Shown: positions 1 to 7,767 of the stretch, one piece after another | Position numbering within the stretch: position 1 is the first letter of the stretch | How the letters are laid out: the number at the start of each line of letters is the position of its first letter | Assembly (NCBI GenBank): GCA_910587875.1 | Contig: CAJUOD010000025.1 | Coordinates: 1 to 30,072 of the forward strand | DNA from: an uncultured Oscillibacter sp. | GTDB taxonomy: Bacteria; Bacillota; Clostridia; Oscillospirales; Oscillospiraceae | DNA length: 30,072 nucleotides | Direction: 5' to 3' | Program-made: the position numbers and the translations under genes | The notes under the pieces: generated by a model | Told to the model about the DNA's origin: nothing | Seen by the model: the letters and a program-made list of their open reading frames with translations, nothing else | Databases searched by the model: none

Positions 1-2
1 AG

Positions 3-3000
3 GCCTATGTGCCCGAGACCGTCTCCGGCGCTCTGACCAACGTCGACATCTACAATACCAAGAGCTGGGCCCAGGGCAACGCTGTTGGTATCACGGTCGG
101 CGGGACCACCTATCCCATCGCCCAGTGGAACAAGGATATGCGCGAGATCGACGCGACCAAGATCCGTTCCACCAAGAAGGACGTGACCCTGCTCCTGGAC
201 AAGATGGGCAATGCTCTGATGGCCAAGGACGTGGGCAACTCCAACGCCTGGATCGTGGTCGGCGACTACTATCAGGCCACTCTGTCCAGCGGCCGTGTGG
301 GCTGGTATGTCCACGGCTGGACCATCAAGGGCGACGAGGTCGACCTGGAGCTGGGCTCCATCCGCGGCGCGGCTGAGAAGTACGCCCCCGGCGATCTGGT
401 GAAGTATCAGGTTGCCAACAGCGGCGACGGCGAGTATGAGCTCGTGAAGCCCATGTACAGCGAGGATGGCGGTTACACCAACGGCCGCCGGATCATGAAG
501 AACGGTCAGCTGTCCTCCTGGACCGAGCCCCAGGGCGGCAAGGTGACCTACAAGGATACCAAGTATCAGAGCGGCGAGGGCGTTTACAACATCTCCCAGT
601 TCGCCAACAAGAGCGGCGTTGCCGAGGAATACAAGATCGAAAGCCGCAACACCCTGCTGCCTCTGGAGTTCTACAACACCGAGGTTCCCGTGTCTGAAAC
701 GGCCCTGACGGCTGTGGCTGAGACCGGCCATCCCGTGGTGCATTTCGACTACGCGAACGCCAAGGTTACCCCCAACCGGCCCGTGGGCACGGATGCGGAT
801 ACCGCCAAGGCCGAGGCCGACTACAAGAAGGTGAATCCCACCGCCACTTCCGGCTGGACGATCTTCAGCGGTGAGCTGAAGGACGACGGAAGCAACGCCG
901 ACAGCTGGTATGTCCAGCAGGGCATTGAGGACCAGTGGACCTATCTGGCCGCTCCCTATGACGGCGTGAAGTTCATCTATGTGGGCTTCGATCCCGCCAA
1001 CGGCAACGTTGAGGTCATCAACGTTCTGGACGGCACTCAGAACGTCTCCTATGACGAGCTGAAGCAGATCAACCGCTGGTGGAAGAACGTGGGCACCAAC
1101 GACGGCGACTGGGTTGCCAGCCCCGCCGAGGCCTATGTTGACAAGGACGGCAAGGTCAAGGCCGTGGTCATCAAGTCCGACTCCGCCGAGGCGAATCTGA
1201 AGGATCTGATGATCATCACCGACAACCGCGGCGGCCATACCTCTACCAAGGCTCTGAGCGCCACCATCGGCGCTGAGGCTCCCACCTCCGGCGACTACAG
1301 CACCTATCAGTATGTCTCCGGCGAGGACGGCTTCAAGGAAGAGAAGACCGGCTACTTCGACAAGAAGCTGGATGTGGGCACTGTCATCACCGGCAGCCTG
1401 CAGTCCAACGGCATCATCCGGGCGAAGGTCTTCCACGCCAATGACTACACCAACCGCAACCCCGACGGCATCTATGTCAAGGGCATCACGCCTCTGCGGA
1501 CTCAGGAGCAGGCCAAGATCAAGGATGCCTTCTATATCGGCAAGGGCGACAAGCACGAGGTCCGGTATCTGGGCACCGGCGTCAAGGGCAACGCTTTGCT
1601 TCCCGTGGCCGAGGCCGACATCCTCTCCAACTTCGAGGTCATGGGTTATGATCTCGGCTTCCTGGGCGAGGACGACTACAAGGGCCTGATCAAGGTCAAC
1701 AGCGCTACCCAGTTCCTCGACCTGCGCGACGGACGGCCTGGCAACATCACCGAGCTGAGCGACCTGTTCGACGGCGACAAGTGCGACGCCGACAACGCCG
1801 AGCTGAAGATCCTGGTCAACGGCAACAAGGACAGCGACGGCTTCCGTACCGCGTATGTCATCATGATCCTGACCGCCAAGCCCGAGGCGGACGACGCCGA
1901 CGCGGCTGACATCACCATCCGCGCCCGGGTCGACGGCAAGGGTAAGGTCTCTACCGGCAAGGGCACCGAGAAGGAGCCCTGGGTGTTTGAGATCGCGCCC
2001 AACACGGATTACGAGCTGGAAGCCCGGATCAACGTGACCGGCACCGCTCAGAACATGAAGTGGACCAATCTGGACACCAAGAAGGTTGTCAGCAACGACG
2101 AGACCCTCACGGAGATGACCGGAGCGGCCGGCACCGAGCAGAAGTTCTCCTTCTACGTGGAGAACTACGACGCCACCGCGAAGGATCAGATCCGCACTCC
2201 CAAGACCGTCTATGTCACGGTTGTCTCTAAGGAGACCGCCGAGGCTGTTTCCGGCAAGCTCGTGGAGGCCATTGACGACGCCAAGAGCGTGATCGGCGTT
2301 GGCAAGTTCAATGTTGACATTACCACCACCGGACAGGTGAACTGGAACGCCAATATCACCCTGCCCAAGTATGTCGACAAGGTTACGGATGTGAGCAAGA
2401 TCAAGTTCGACTACAAGGTGCTCAAGAACGGTGTCCAGGTTGCTACCGCCTCCAATGTCGCGGCGAGCAGCGTGGCGGGTGGAACCGCTGTCTTCAACGT
2501 TGCTGGTGTGGGCTCCGCCAACACCTTCATCGCTGGTGATTCCATCACAGTCCAGATTACTAAGGTGACCTTCGGTGAAGTCAACATCCAGTACATGAAG
2601 GGCACTGAGGACATCACCGAGACCATGGTCAAGGCCGGAAGCTCCCCGACTGCCCCGACTGCGGCTGGCTCTGTTGCGATCAAGTATCCCTCCAGTGACT
2701 CCGCCGCAACGGTGAGCGCTGCGGTTGCCAACGCGACCTGCACCGCCCCGACCTTCACTTGGGCCGCTGGCACCAAGACCCACAACGCGACTGTCGCCGA
2801 CATGGCGGCGGCTGGCGGCAAGGCGGTTGTCGTCACGATTACCGCCGCGGACGAGCGGGACCTGGTCTCCATCACCCTGGACGATGACCCCGACGCGAGT
2901 GTCCCCATCAAGCTGAGCGACGCTGGTGTCACGGGCGCGAACGCGGCTGAGACCGTCACCCTGACGCTCCTCACGGACTCTGGTGAGAAGGACAAGACCA

Positions 3001-3491
3001 ACTTCGCTATCCAGGCGGCTATTGCCACTAAGACTCAGTACCACAAGTACTTTGTGACCATTGACGGGTTCACCACGGCTCCGGTGGAGATCACCGCCGC
3101 CGCTGGCAACGCCCAGACGGTCTGGAGCGGCACGCTGTCCGAGGCCAAGACCATCAAGGTGTCCGACGTCCATGTGACGGTGGTCGAGAAGCTGATTATC
3201 AAGACCGCGGAGCAGACGGGTGAGCAGACCATCGTTGTGACGTTCAGCGAGGCGCCTGCTAAGGATCTGAAAGCTGCTCTCACGACTAGTACCGGCTTGG
3301 ATGTCACGAATGTGAAGGTTGAAGGCAAGACGGCGACCCTCACTCTGGCTGGTACGGTTGCCGACGGCCAGATAATTACCCTCACCGGCAAGCAGGATGG
3401 AGACACCACGAATACTCTGGGGACTCCCGCCACGCTTGTGGCGAGCGCCTACAGCGCTACTACTAAGCTTGCGACCTGGACTCCGACCTAA
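3..3491 (+). CDS. S-layer-like surface protein, 5'-truncated
   Basis: The reading frame is open to the first base of the window. A GTG at 9 would be possible, but the frame continues upstream (Ala-Tyr-Val-Pro-Glu) and there is no ribosome binding site, so the true start, and presumably a signal peptide and SLH repeats, lie outside. About 1160 residues are visible: a Lys/Asp/Gly-rich, beta-type extracellular region, then from about residue 640 Ala/Thr/Val-rich repeats like bacterial Ig-like domains. The last 100 residues (starting VEKLIIKTAEQTGEQTIVVT) resemble the SbsA-type Ig-like domain of S-layer proteins. No transmembrane anchor or LPXTG motif is seen at the C-terminus, which ends TWTPT. 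From about 2300 onward the codons shift toward GCT, GTT and ACT, unlike the first part. A strong terminator follows 54 bases later. The surface role is inferred from composition and domains; no enzymatic motif was found. Confidence 0.75.
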   Translation, partial: AYVPETVSGALTNVDIYNTKSWAQGNAVGITVGGTTYPIAQWNKDMREIDATKIRSTKKDVTLLLDKMGNALMAKDVGNSNAWIVVGDYYQATLSSGRVGWYVHGWTIKGDEVDLELGSIRGAAEKYAPGDLVKYQVANSGDGEYELVKPMYSEDGGYTNGRRIMKNGQLSSWTEPQGGKVTYKDTKYQSGEGVYNISQFANKSGVAEEYKIESRNTLLPLEFYNTEVPVSETALTAVAETGHPVVHFDYANAKVTPNRPVGTDADTAKAEADYKKVNPTATSGWTIFSGELKDDGSNADSWYVQQGIEDQWTYLAAPYDGVKFIYVGFDPANGNVEVINVLDGTQNVSYDELKQINRWWKNVGTNDGDWVASPAEAYVDKDGKVKAVVIKSDSAEANLKDLMIITDNRGGHTSTKALSATIGAEAPTSGDYSTYQYVSGEDGFKEEKTGYFDKKLDVGTVITGSLQSNGIIRAKVFHANDYTNRNPDGIYVKGITPLRTQEQAKIKDAFYIGKGDKHEVRYLGTGVKGNALLPVAEADILSNFEVMGYDLGFLGEDDYKGLIKVNSATQFLDLRDGRPGNITELSDLFDGDKCDADNAELKILVNGNKDSDGFRTAYVIMILTAKPEADDADAADITIRARVDGKGKVSTGKGTEKEPWVFEIAPNTDYELEARINVTGTAQNMKWTNLDTKKVVSNDETLTEMTGAAGTEQKFSFYVENYDATAKDQIRTPKTVYVTVVSKETAEAVSGKLVEAIDDAKSVIGVGKFNVDITTTGQVNWNANITLPKYVDKVTDVSKIKFDYKVLKNGVQVATASNVAASSVAGGTAVFNVAGVGSANTFIAGDSITVQITKVTFGEVNIQYMKGTEDITETMVKAGSSPTAPTAAGSVAIKYPSSDSAATVSAAVANATCTAPTFTWAAGTKTHNATVADMAAAGGKAVVVTITAADERDLVSITLDDDPDASVPIKLSDAGVTGANAAETVTLTLLTDSGEKDKTNFAIQAAIATKTQYHKYFVTIDGFTTAPVEITAAAGNAQTVWSGTLSEAKTIKVSDVHVTVVEKLIIKTAEQTGEQTIVVTFSEAPAKDLKAALTTSTGLDVTNVKVEGKTATLTLAGTVADGQIITLTGKQDGDTTNTLGTPATLVASAYSATTKLATWTPT

Positions 3492-3545
3492 TCTCTAAGA
3501 GATTGGTGAGACACAAAACCTAACGCATTCTCGCAAAACCCTTTG

Positions 3546-3577
3546 GGCCCCCGGCTTTTGCCGGGGGCCTCTCTTTT
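3546..3577 (+). terminator. Rho-independent terminator of the S-layer-like gene
   Basis: A perfect 10-bp stem GGCCCCCGGC / GCCGGGGGCC with a TTTT loop is followed by TCTCTTTT. It lies just before the 3' end of the convergent gene at 3580. Confidence 0.9.
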
Positions 3578-3579
3578 GC

Positions 3580-4104
3580 TCATCGGACGCCGAAGCGGCT
3601 GATGTAATCGCCAGAGAAATAGGGCTCTACGTCTTCGGTCGGGATAAACCGTATGAAGCCGAGGTGCTTAAAGGGGAAGGACATGCGGAAGACCTTTGTC
3701 CCGCCGCCGATGATAAGCCCCTCCACCAGGCGGTTCTCGTCGTGCCAGGGGAAGAGGAGAATCAGCAGAGGGTAGGGCTGTAAAATCGCCGCTTCCGGGT
3801 GCGTTGTGGTTTGACCGTCATTGCAGTCCATCGACACCCGCATGGGGACGTTCGCGTGCTCCGGGAGAACCTTCGGGTGGAAGAAGAGACCGAACAGGTC
3901 CCATTCATTCCAGTTTTTGATTATGTGGTTGACGGCGGTGCCGGAGCTGGGGTGATCTGAGGCGTCGGTGTGAATTTCCGTAAACCGCCCCATTTTCCCC
4001 GCCAGGGCCTGGGCGATTTTCAGGTTGTCGGCGTTGAAGTCCTCCATGCGGATCCGGTCGGAGAGCTCCCACTGATTCAATCCGTACTGGTCTGTTTGCT
4101 TCAT
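3580..4104 (-). CDS. Hypothetical protein with phage-tail-like N-terminus
   Basis: This 174-residue cytoplasmic-type protein starts at an ATG with AGGAGG nine bases upstream. The N-terminal stretch (YGLNQWELSDRIRMEDFNAD, residues 7-26) resembles the opening of small proteins in tail-fibre or baseplate regions of Firmicutes prophages (Asn-x-x-x-Trp ... Asp-x-x-x-x-x-Asp-Phe-Asn). The middle and C-terminal parts (His/Pro/Phe-rich, ending SRFGVR) are not recognised. There is no signal peptide or membrane segment. It is divergent from the DUF4062 gene and convergent with the S-layer gene. Base composition is lower in GC than the neighbours, consistent with acquired DNA. Function is unknown; the phage link is an inference from the N-terminal motif only. 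Confidence 0.7.
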   Translation of the reverse strand: MKQTDQYGLNQWELSDRIRMEDFNADNLKIAQALAGKMGRFTEIHTDASDHPSSGTAVNHIIKNWNEWDLFGLFFHPKVLPEHANVPMRVSMDCNDGQTTTHPEAAILQPYPLLILLFPWHDENRLVEGLIIGGGTKVFRMSFPFKHLGFIRFIPTEDVEPYFSGDYISRFGVR

Positions 4105-4208
4105 GAAAATAACCTCCTGTTTTGATATATGGTTGTACCTAAATAGGGCCGTCAGGAGGCGGGGAGTTGCACGGAAGGGGGCAACGGGGCGCGTTTTTTG
4201 TTGAAACC

Positions 4209-4237
4209 TTGCAAAGCCTGAGAAAATATGGTAAACT
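4209..4237 (+). promoter_or_regulatory. Predicted sigma-A promoter for the DUF4062 gene
   Basis: TTGCAA (4209-4214), a 17-base spacer and TAAACT (4232-4237). A second -10-like TATAAT at 4242-4247 has only a poor -35 partner. Confidence 0.5.
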
Positions 4238-4292
4238 AAAATATAATATCAGGCTTTGGTTTACCTTTGATGAAAGTTAGGGGGGATTGAAC

Positions 4293-5219
4293 GTGGCAAC
4301 TGCGGAAATGAGACAGAGCGTCCCTGTTTTTGTGTCGTCTACTTATAAAGATTTGATTCCGTACCGGAACGCGGCCCAGCGGGTGCTGAATCGGTTGGGG
4401 CAGACCATCAAGGGAATGGAGTATTTTGGCGCGGATTCCAGGAAACCCCTGGATGTCTGCCTGGCCGAGGTTCGTGCCAGCAAGGTCTATGTCGGCATCA
4501 TTGGCATGCGGTACGGGTCTGTGAGTGAGGGGTCGGGAAAATCGTATACCCAGTTGGAATATGAAGAAGCGGTCAGGTGCGGAGTACCGACTTTGATTTA
4601 CCTGATGGACATGGACGCGTGCCCGGTCGTGCCCAAATTTGTAGATACCGGCAAAAAAGGGGAAGCCCTGGCGGCGTTTAAGGCGCTCCTGCAGGAACGG
4701 CATACCGTGAGCTTGTTCACCTCCCCGGAGGATTTTTCGACAAAATTGACGCAGGACCTTGCCAGCTTATTGAGCAAGCAGGGGCATACGGAAGAAGTCA
4801 AAACGGTCGAGCGGGACATGCAGTCTGAATTTGAAGAGACGTTTAAGCGATTCCTGTTCCGGCCTGCGAAGTACCATGGGCAGGAGGGCATGCTGAAAAT
4901 CCAGATCAGCGATAAAAAGAAACGGTGTGAGGCAATGGCGGCAAGATTTGTAAAAAAACTTGGTCTGACCCCGGGAGATGCGGTGGCGGTTGAGGTCCGC
5001 GTGCTGGATCATAAGACGGACAAGGCGATTGGAGAGGGAATATCCATTTACGGGGATCAGAGATGCGGGGATTGGATTGAGGAAGTGCCCGCCGGTACCG
5101 TTGTGAGCGTGAAAGTGCGGCTGGATTATATGGTATATTCCCGAATTGAAAAATACGAAGGCGGTTCCATGCGGCTGGAGCCGGAGTACAAAAGCCTGGT
5201 CCTGATCGCCGTTCCATAG
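4293..5219 (+). CDS. Stand-alone DUF4062-domain protein
   Basis: The GTG at 4293 is preferred over the TTG at 4287 because the AGGGGGG at 4279-4285 is seven bases from the GTG but only one from the TTG. The resulting 308-residue protein carries a DUF4062 domain at about residues 9-100: VPVFVSSTYKDL (10-21), then an Ile-Gly-Met-Arg-Tyr-Gly strand-loop and a SYTQLEYEEAV helix, all hallmarks of that family. DUF4062 is a Rossmann-like domain often fused to NTPase/STAND, TIR or other modules in multidomain signalling and immunity-type proteins. Here no NTPase follows. Residues 150-308 form a Lys-rich, probably beta-rich region not assigned to any family. The gene lies alone between an unknown gene and spoVAE and is lower in GC than its surroundings. 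A role in defence is possible but is an inference from family context. Confidence 0.85.
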   Translation: MATAEMRQSVPVFVSSTYKDLIPYRNAAQRVLNRLGQTIKGMEYFGADSRKPLDVCLAEVRASKVYVGIIGMRYGSVSEGSGKSYTQLEYEEAVRCGVPTLIYLMDMDACPVVPKFVDTGKKGEALAAFKALLQERHTVSLFTSPEDFSTKLTQDLASLLSKQGHTEEVKTVERDMQSEFEETFKRFLFRPAKYHGQEGMLKIQISDKKKRCEAMAARFVKKLGLTPGDAVAVEVRVLDHKTDKAIGEGISIYGDQRCGDWIEEVPAGTVVSVKVRLDYMVYSRIEKYEGGSMRLEPEYKSLVLIAVP

Positions 5220-5252
5220 GATTGCCCCGCGATTCGAGGAGCTTCTCCGCAT

Positions 5253-5296
5253 AAAACCTCCCCAACCGGAAACCCTAACCGTAAAAGGGAGGTTTT
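5253..5296 (+). promoter_or_regulatory. Hairpin covering the spoVAE ribosome binding site
   Basis: AAAACCTCCC (5253-5262) is the exact reverse complement of GGGAGGTTTT (5287-5296), with a 24-base loop. The right arm contains the GGGAGG ribosome binding site of spoVAE and runs into a T stretch. The element could act as a weak terminator for the DUF4062 gene, as a translational block on spoVAE for read-through mRNA, or both. Confidence 0.5.
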
Positions 5297-5299
5297 TGC

Positions 5300-5656
5300 A
5301 TGGATTATTTAAACGCGTTCCTCTGCGGCGGCCTGCTCTGCGCCATCGGGCAGATTCTGATCGACAAGACCCAGCTGACCCCGGCCCGCATCCTGACGGG
5401 CTATGTGGTGGCGGGGGTGGTCCTGAGCGCCGTGGGGCTGTACGAGCCCCTGGCCCAGTGGGGCGGCGCGGGGGCCACGGTGCCCCTGACGGGCTTCGGC
5501 CATCTCCTGGCCAAGGGAGTCCGCAAAGCGGTGGACACAGACGGCTGGCTGGGGGTGCTGACCGGGGGCCTGACGGCGGCGGCCGGAGGCGTAGCGGCGG
5601 CGACGTTTTTCGCGGCGGTCATGGCGGCGCTGTGCAAGCCGGGCGTGAAGCGGTAA
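5300..5656 (+). CDS. spoVAE: Stage V sporulation protein AE (SpoVAE)
   Basis: This 118-residue integral membrane protein matches SpoVAE along its length: an N-terminal FLCGGLLCAIGQILIDKTQL segment, TPARILTGYVV, GLYEPL, GAGATVPLTGFGHLLAKGV and a C-terminal GGLTAAAGGVAAA helix. About three transmembrane segments are expected. SpoVA proteins form the inner-membrane channel that moves dipicolinic acid into the developing spore and out at germination. The ATG at 5300 has AAAGGGAGG seven bases upstream. SpoVAE is usually preceded by spoVAC and spoVAD; neither is present here and the upstream gene encodes a DUF4062 protein, so this copy is detached or an extra paralogue. No sigma-G-type promoter was recognised with confidence. 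Confidence 0.92.
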   Translation: MDYLNAFLCGGLLCAIGQILIDKTQLTPARILTGYVVAGVVLSAVGLYEPLAQWGGAGATVPLTGFGHLLAKGVRKAVDTDGWLGVLTGGLTAAAGGVAAATFFAAVMAALCKPGVKR

Positions 5657-5665
5657 AAAACCCCC

Positions 5666-5694
5666 TTGCCTTTCCCGGGCGGGTGTGGTATACT
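5666..5694 (+). promoter_or_regulatory. Strong sigma-A promoter with no gene downstream
   Basis: TTGCCT (5666-5671), a 17-base spacer and TATACT (5689-5694). The initiation point would be near 5701, and a terminator lies only about 55-90 bases further on with no credible ORF between. Confidence 0.65.
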
Positions 5695-5700
5695 CATACT

Positions 5701-5793
5701 TGCCCTTAAAGACGAGGAACGAGTCAAGGCGGGCATAAACTCACACAGCAAAACAAACCCCCGGAGAGATGACACCTCTCCGGGGGTTTTGCT
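5701..5793 (+). ncRNA. Candidate small RNA of about 93 nt
   Basis: The predicted transcript runs from the promoter at 5666-5694 to the terminator at 5755-5793. The 5' part can fold by pairing TGCCC (5701-5705) with GGGCA (5731-5735), enclosing a purine-rich loop with two ACGAG repeats. A short unpaired CA-rich stretch follows before the terminator stem. It does not match tmRNA, 6S, SRP RNA or a riboswitch class I can recognise. The call rests on the promoter-terminator architecture only. Confidence 0.4.
5755..5793 (+). terminator. Rho-independent terminator ending the small-RNA unit
   Basis: A 14-bp perfect stem AAACCCCCGGAGAG / CTCTCCGGGGGTTT with a 7-base loop, then a short T tract (TTTTGCTTT). 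It can also stop read-through from spoVAE. Confidence 0.85.
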
Positions 5794-6066
5794 TTCCGGC
5801 AGCGCCAGGTTAGCGGCAGCGAGGATGGGAGATCAGTCCATGCTTCAACCTGCAAAACCCCCGCCCGCACCACGCCGCAGGTAGGGACATGCGTACCAAA
5901 CAGCCCGTACCGCAGCCGCGCCCCCGTTTTCTCTCTTCCACCGTGCACGGCGCATTCTCTCTTTTCGCAAAAGAGAGAATGGGGGGTGCATTGCCCAGCC
6001 ATCGCTGAGCTCCAAGCCTCCCCGCGCGCCAGCGCCGGAAAAATCAATAGATAATCTGTCATAAAA
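5794..6066. other. Gene-free, hairpin-rich intergenic stretch
   Basis: No ORF here has a ribosome binding site or protein-like composition. The stretch holds several inverted repeats, including ACCTGC/GCAGGT (5848-5853 / 5877-5882) and the 13-bp hairpin at 5953-5981, embedded in C-rich sequence. It looks like a dispersed intergenic repeat element, but no second copy is visible in this window. Confidence 0.4.
5953..5981. repeat. Perfect 13-bp inverted repeat with 3-base loop
   Basis: CATTCTCTCTTTT and AAAAGAGAGAATG are exact reverse complements separated by CGC. A further CTCTCTT occurs just upstream at about 5930. There is no flanking T tract typical of a terminator on the plus strand. Confidence 0.7.
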
Positions 6067-6091
6067 TTGTCACCCATTTTGCCGGAAAACC

Positions 6092-6100
6092 TGCTATACT
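6092..6100 (+). promoter_or_regulatory. Extended -10 promoter of the lipoprotein-cdd operon
   Basis: TGCTATACT is an extended -10 (TGn plus TATACT, 6095-6100). A TTGTCA at 6067-6072 sits 22 bases away, too far to be a standard -35, so the extended -10 probably does the work. Confidence 0.45.
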
Positions 6101-6137
6101 AAGACCACAGATTTTTCGACAGAAAGGACCCGACGCC

Positions 6138-7340
6138 ATGCGCCGAATCATCAGCCTCAGCTTGCTGCTGCTTCTCCTGACCGCCTGCGCCCCCGCGCCC
6201 CCGCCCGTGGAGGAGCCGCCCCCGCCCCCGGTGGAGACCCAGGAGCCCGAGCCGCCCCCCGCCCCGGTTCAGCAGCCCTATGAAATCAAGGACCCCACGG
6301 AGGAGCGGGAGGGCTATGTCCCCTGGACCGGCGTGGTGGAGCACCTGTTTTTCCACCCGGTCATCGCCTATCCGGAGCTGGCCTTCGACGGGGACAGCCA
6401 GGCCAACGGCCTGGACGATTTCATGGTCACCGTGGACGAGTACAGCAAAATCCTCCGGAGCGTCTATGAGAAGGGCTATGTCCTGGTGGATATCAACAGC
6501 GTCTGGAGCCAGGAGGAGGGGGAGGAGGGCCCCAAAATGGTCCGCAATACCCTCTATCTTCCCGAGGGGAAAAAGCCCCTGGTCCTCAGCTACGACGACA
6601 CGAATTACTACCCCTACATGCTGGAGAACGGCCTGACCTATAAGCTGGTCATCGGGGAGGACCTGAAAATCGCCTCCTGGGGGAAGGACCCGGAGGGGAA
6701 CGAGGTGGTCAGCCGGGATCTGGACGCCATTCCCATCCTGGATAAGTTCGTGGAGGAGCACCCGGATTTCTCCCCCTTCGGGGCCAAGGGCTGTCTGAGC
6801 CTGACGGGCTACGAGGGCATCCTGGGCTACCGCACTCAGACGGACACCCAGGAGTGGGACGATGCCAAGGAGGCGAACCGCCAGAAGGAGCGGGAGGCCG
6901 TGGCCCCCATCATCGAGGAGCTCCGCCGCACGGGCTGGACCTTCGGCAGCCACACCTGGGGCCACATCCGCCTGGGGGACGGCAACATGACCCGCATCCA
7001 GGCGGACACGGAGCGCTGGCTGGACGAGGTGGGAAGCCTGGTGGGGGAGACCACGATTCTCTTTTACCCCCACGGCGAGCGCCCGGACGGCAACGACTGG
7101 ACCATGACTGGCCCCGCCTTCCAGTACTTACAGGAGAAGGGCTTCCGGGTCTTCTGCTCCGTGGGGATTGAGAGCTTCAGCTTTATCAAAAAGGATATCT
7201 GCGCCGTCATCTGCGACCGCCTCCACCCGGACGGCACCACCCTCCGCCACTCCCGGGACCGCTACCTCCAATTCTACGACGCCAAGGACATCATAGACTT
7301 AGAAGTCCGCCCGGAGAGAGAGGTCTCCTGGGAGGAATGA
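6138..7340 (+). CDS. Polysaccharide-deacetylase-like lipoprotein
   Basis: The 400-residue protein opens with a lipoprotein signal ending in the lipobox LTAC (Cys17), followed by a Pro/Glu-rich spacer (18-48) that would lift the catalytic domain off the membrane. The fold is read as the NodB/polysaccharide deacetylase superfamily: LVLSYDD (148-154) matches the first motif with its paired Asp, and SHTWGH (271-276, His272 and His276) matches the metal-binding His-x3-His motif. A large insertion (about 160-265) lies between them. Substrates in the family are N-acetylated glycans such as peptidoglycan, but the motifs are somewhat divergent, so activity is not assured. The ATG is preceded by AGAAAGGA. 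cdd begins 16 bases after the stop, so the two are probably co-transcribed. Confidence 0.82.
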   Translation: MRRIISLSLLLLLLTACAPAPPPVEEPPPPPVETQEPEPPPAPVQQPYEIKDPTEEREGYVPWTGVVEHLFFHPVIAYPELAFDGDSQANGLDDFMVTVDEYSKILRSVYEKGYVLVDINSVWSQEEGEEGPKMVRNTLYLPEGKKPLVLSYDDTNYYPYMLENGLTYKLVIGEDLKIASWGKDPEGNEVVSRDLDAIPILDKFVEEHPDFSPFGAKGCLSLTGYEGILGYRTQTDTQEWDDAKEANRQKEREAVAPIIEELRRTGWTFGSHTWGHIRLGDGNMTRIQADTERWLDEVGSLVGETTILFYPHGERPDGNDWTMTGPAFQYLQEKGFRVFCSVGIESFSFIKKDICAVICDRLHPDGTTLRHSRDRYLQFYDAKDIIDLEVRPEREVSWEE

Positions 7341-7356
7341 GAAAGGAGTTTTCACG

Positions 7357-7749
7357 ATGACCAGAGAAGAACTGAAAGCCCTGGCCGTCTCCATGACGGA
7401 GCGGTCCTATTGTCCCTACTCCCATTTCCCCGTGGGCGCGGCCCTGGAGTGCTCCGATGGCACGGTTTTCACCGGCTGCAACATCGAGAACGCCGCCTAC
7501 TCTCCCACCCTCTGCGCCGAGCGGGTGGCCGTGGGCAAGGCCGTCAGCGAGGGCCACAAGGACTTTGTGCGCATCGCCGTGGCGGGGAAGTGCGAGGACT
7601 TCTGCGTCCCCTGCGCCGTCTGCCGCCAGGTGCTCTATGAGTTCGCCCCGGACATGGAGGTCATCAGCCTCAACGGCAAGGGGGAGGAGCTGTCCCGGAC
7701 CCTCCGGGAGCTGCTGCCCCACGGGTTTGGGCCGGAATATCTTTTATAA
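7357..7749 (+). CDS. cdd: Cytidine deaminase
   Basis: This 130-residue, full-length homotetrameric-type cytidine deaminase converts cytidine and deoxycytidine to uridine and deoxyuridine in pyrimidine salvage. Visible motifs are the substrate pocket FPVGAALE (24-31) and GCNIENAAYSPT (40-51), the zinc ligand and catalytic pair Cys53-Ala-Glu55, and the second zinc motif Pro-Cys86-x-x-Cys89-Arg-Gln. The start has AAAGGAG ten bases upstream. It lies 16 bases behind the lipoprotein gene and ends at a hairpin terminator. Confidence 0.96.
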   Translation: MTREELKALAVSMTERSYCPYSHFPVGAALECSDGTVFTGCNIENAAYSPTLCAERVAVGKAVSEGHKDFVRIAVAGKCEDFCVPCAVCRQVLYEFAPDMEVISLNGKGEELSRTLRELLPHGFGPEYLL

Positions 7750-7767
7750 AGTAAATTAAAAAGAAAG

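Noticed and set aside
3580..4104. Calling the 3.6-5.2 kb patch a prophage remnant
   Set aside because: Only one N-terminal motif is phage-like; no integrase, structural or lysis gene is adjacent.
5701..5793. Assigning the candidate small RNA to 6S, SRP RNA or the guanidine-III riboswitch because of its ACGAG motifs
   Set aside because: Length and secondary structure do not fit any of these; the motif match is too short.
5724..6077. 117-codon minus-strand frame in the 5.7-6.1 kb gap
   Set aside because: It crosses a terminator hairpin and inverted repeats, has no ribosome binding site and its translation looks random.
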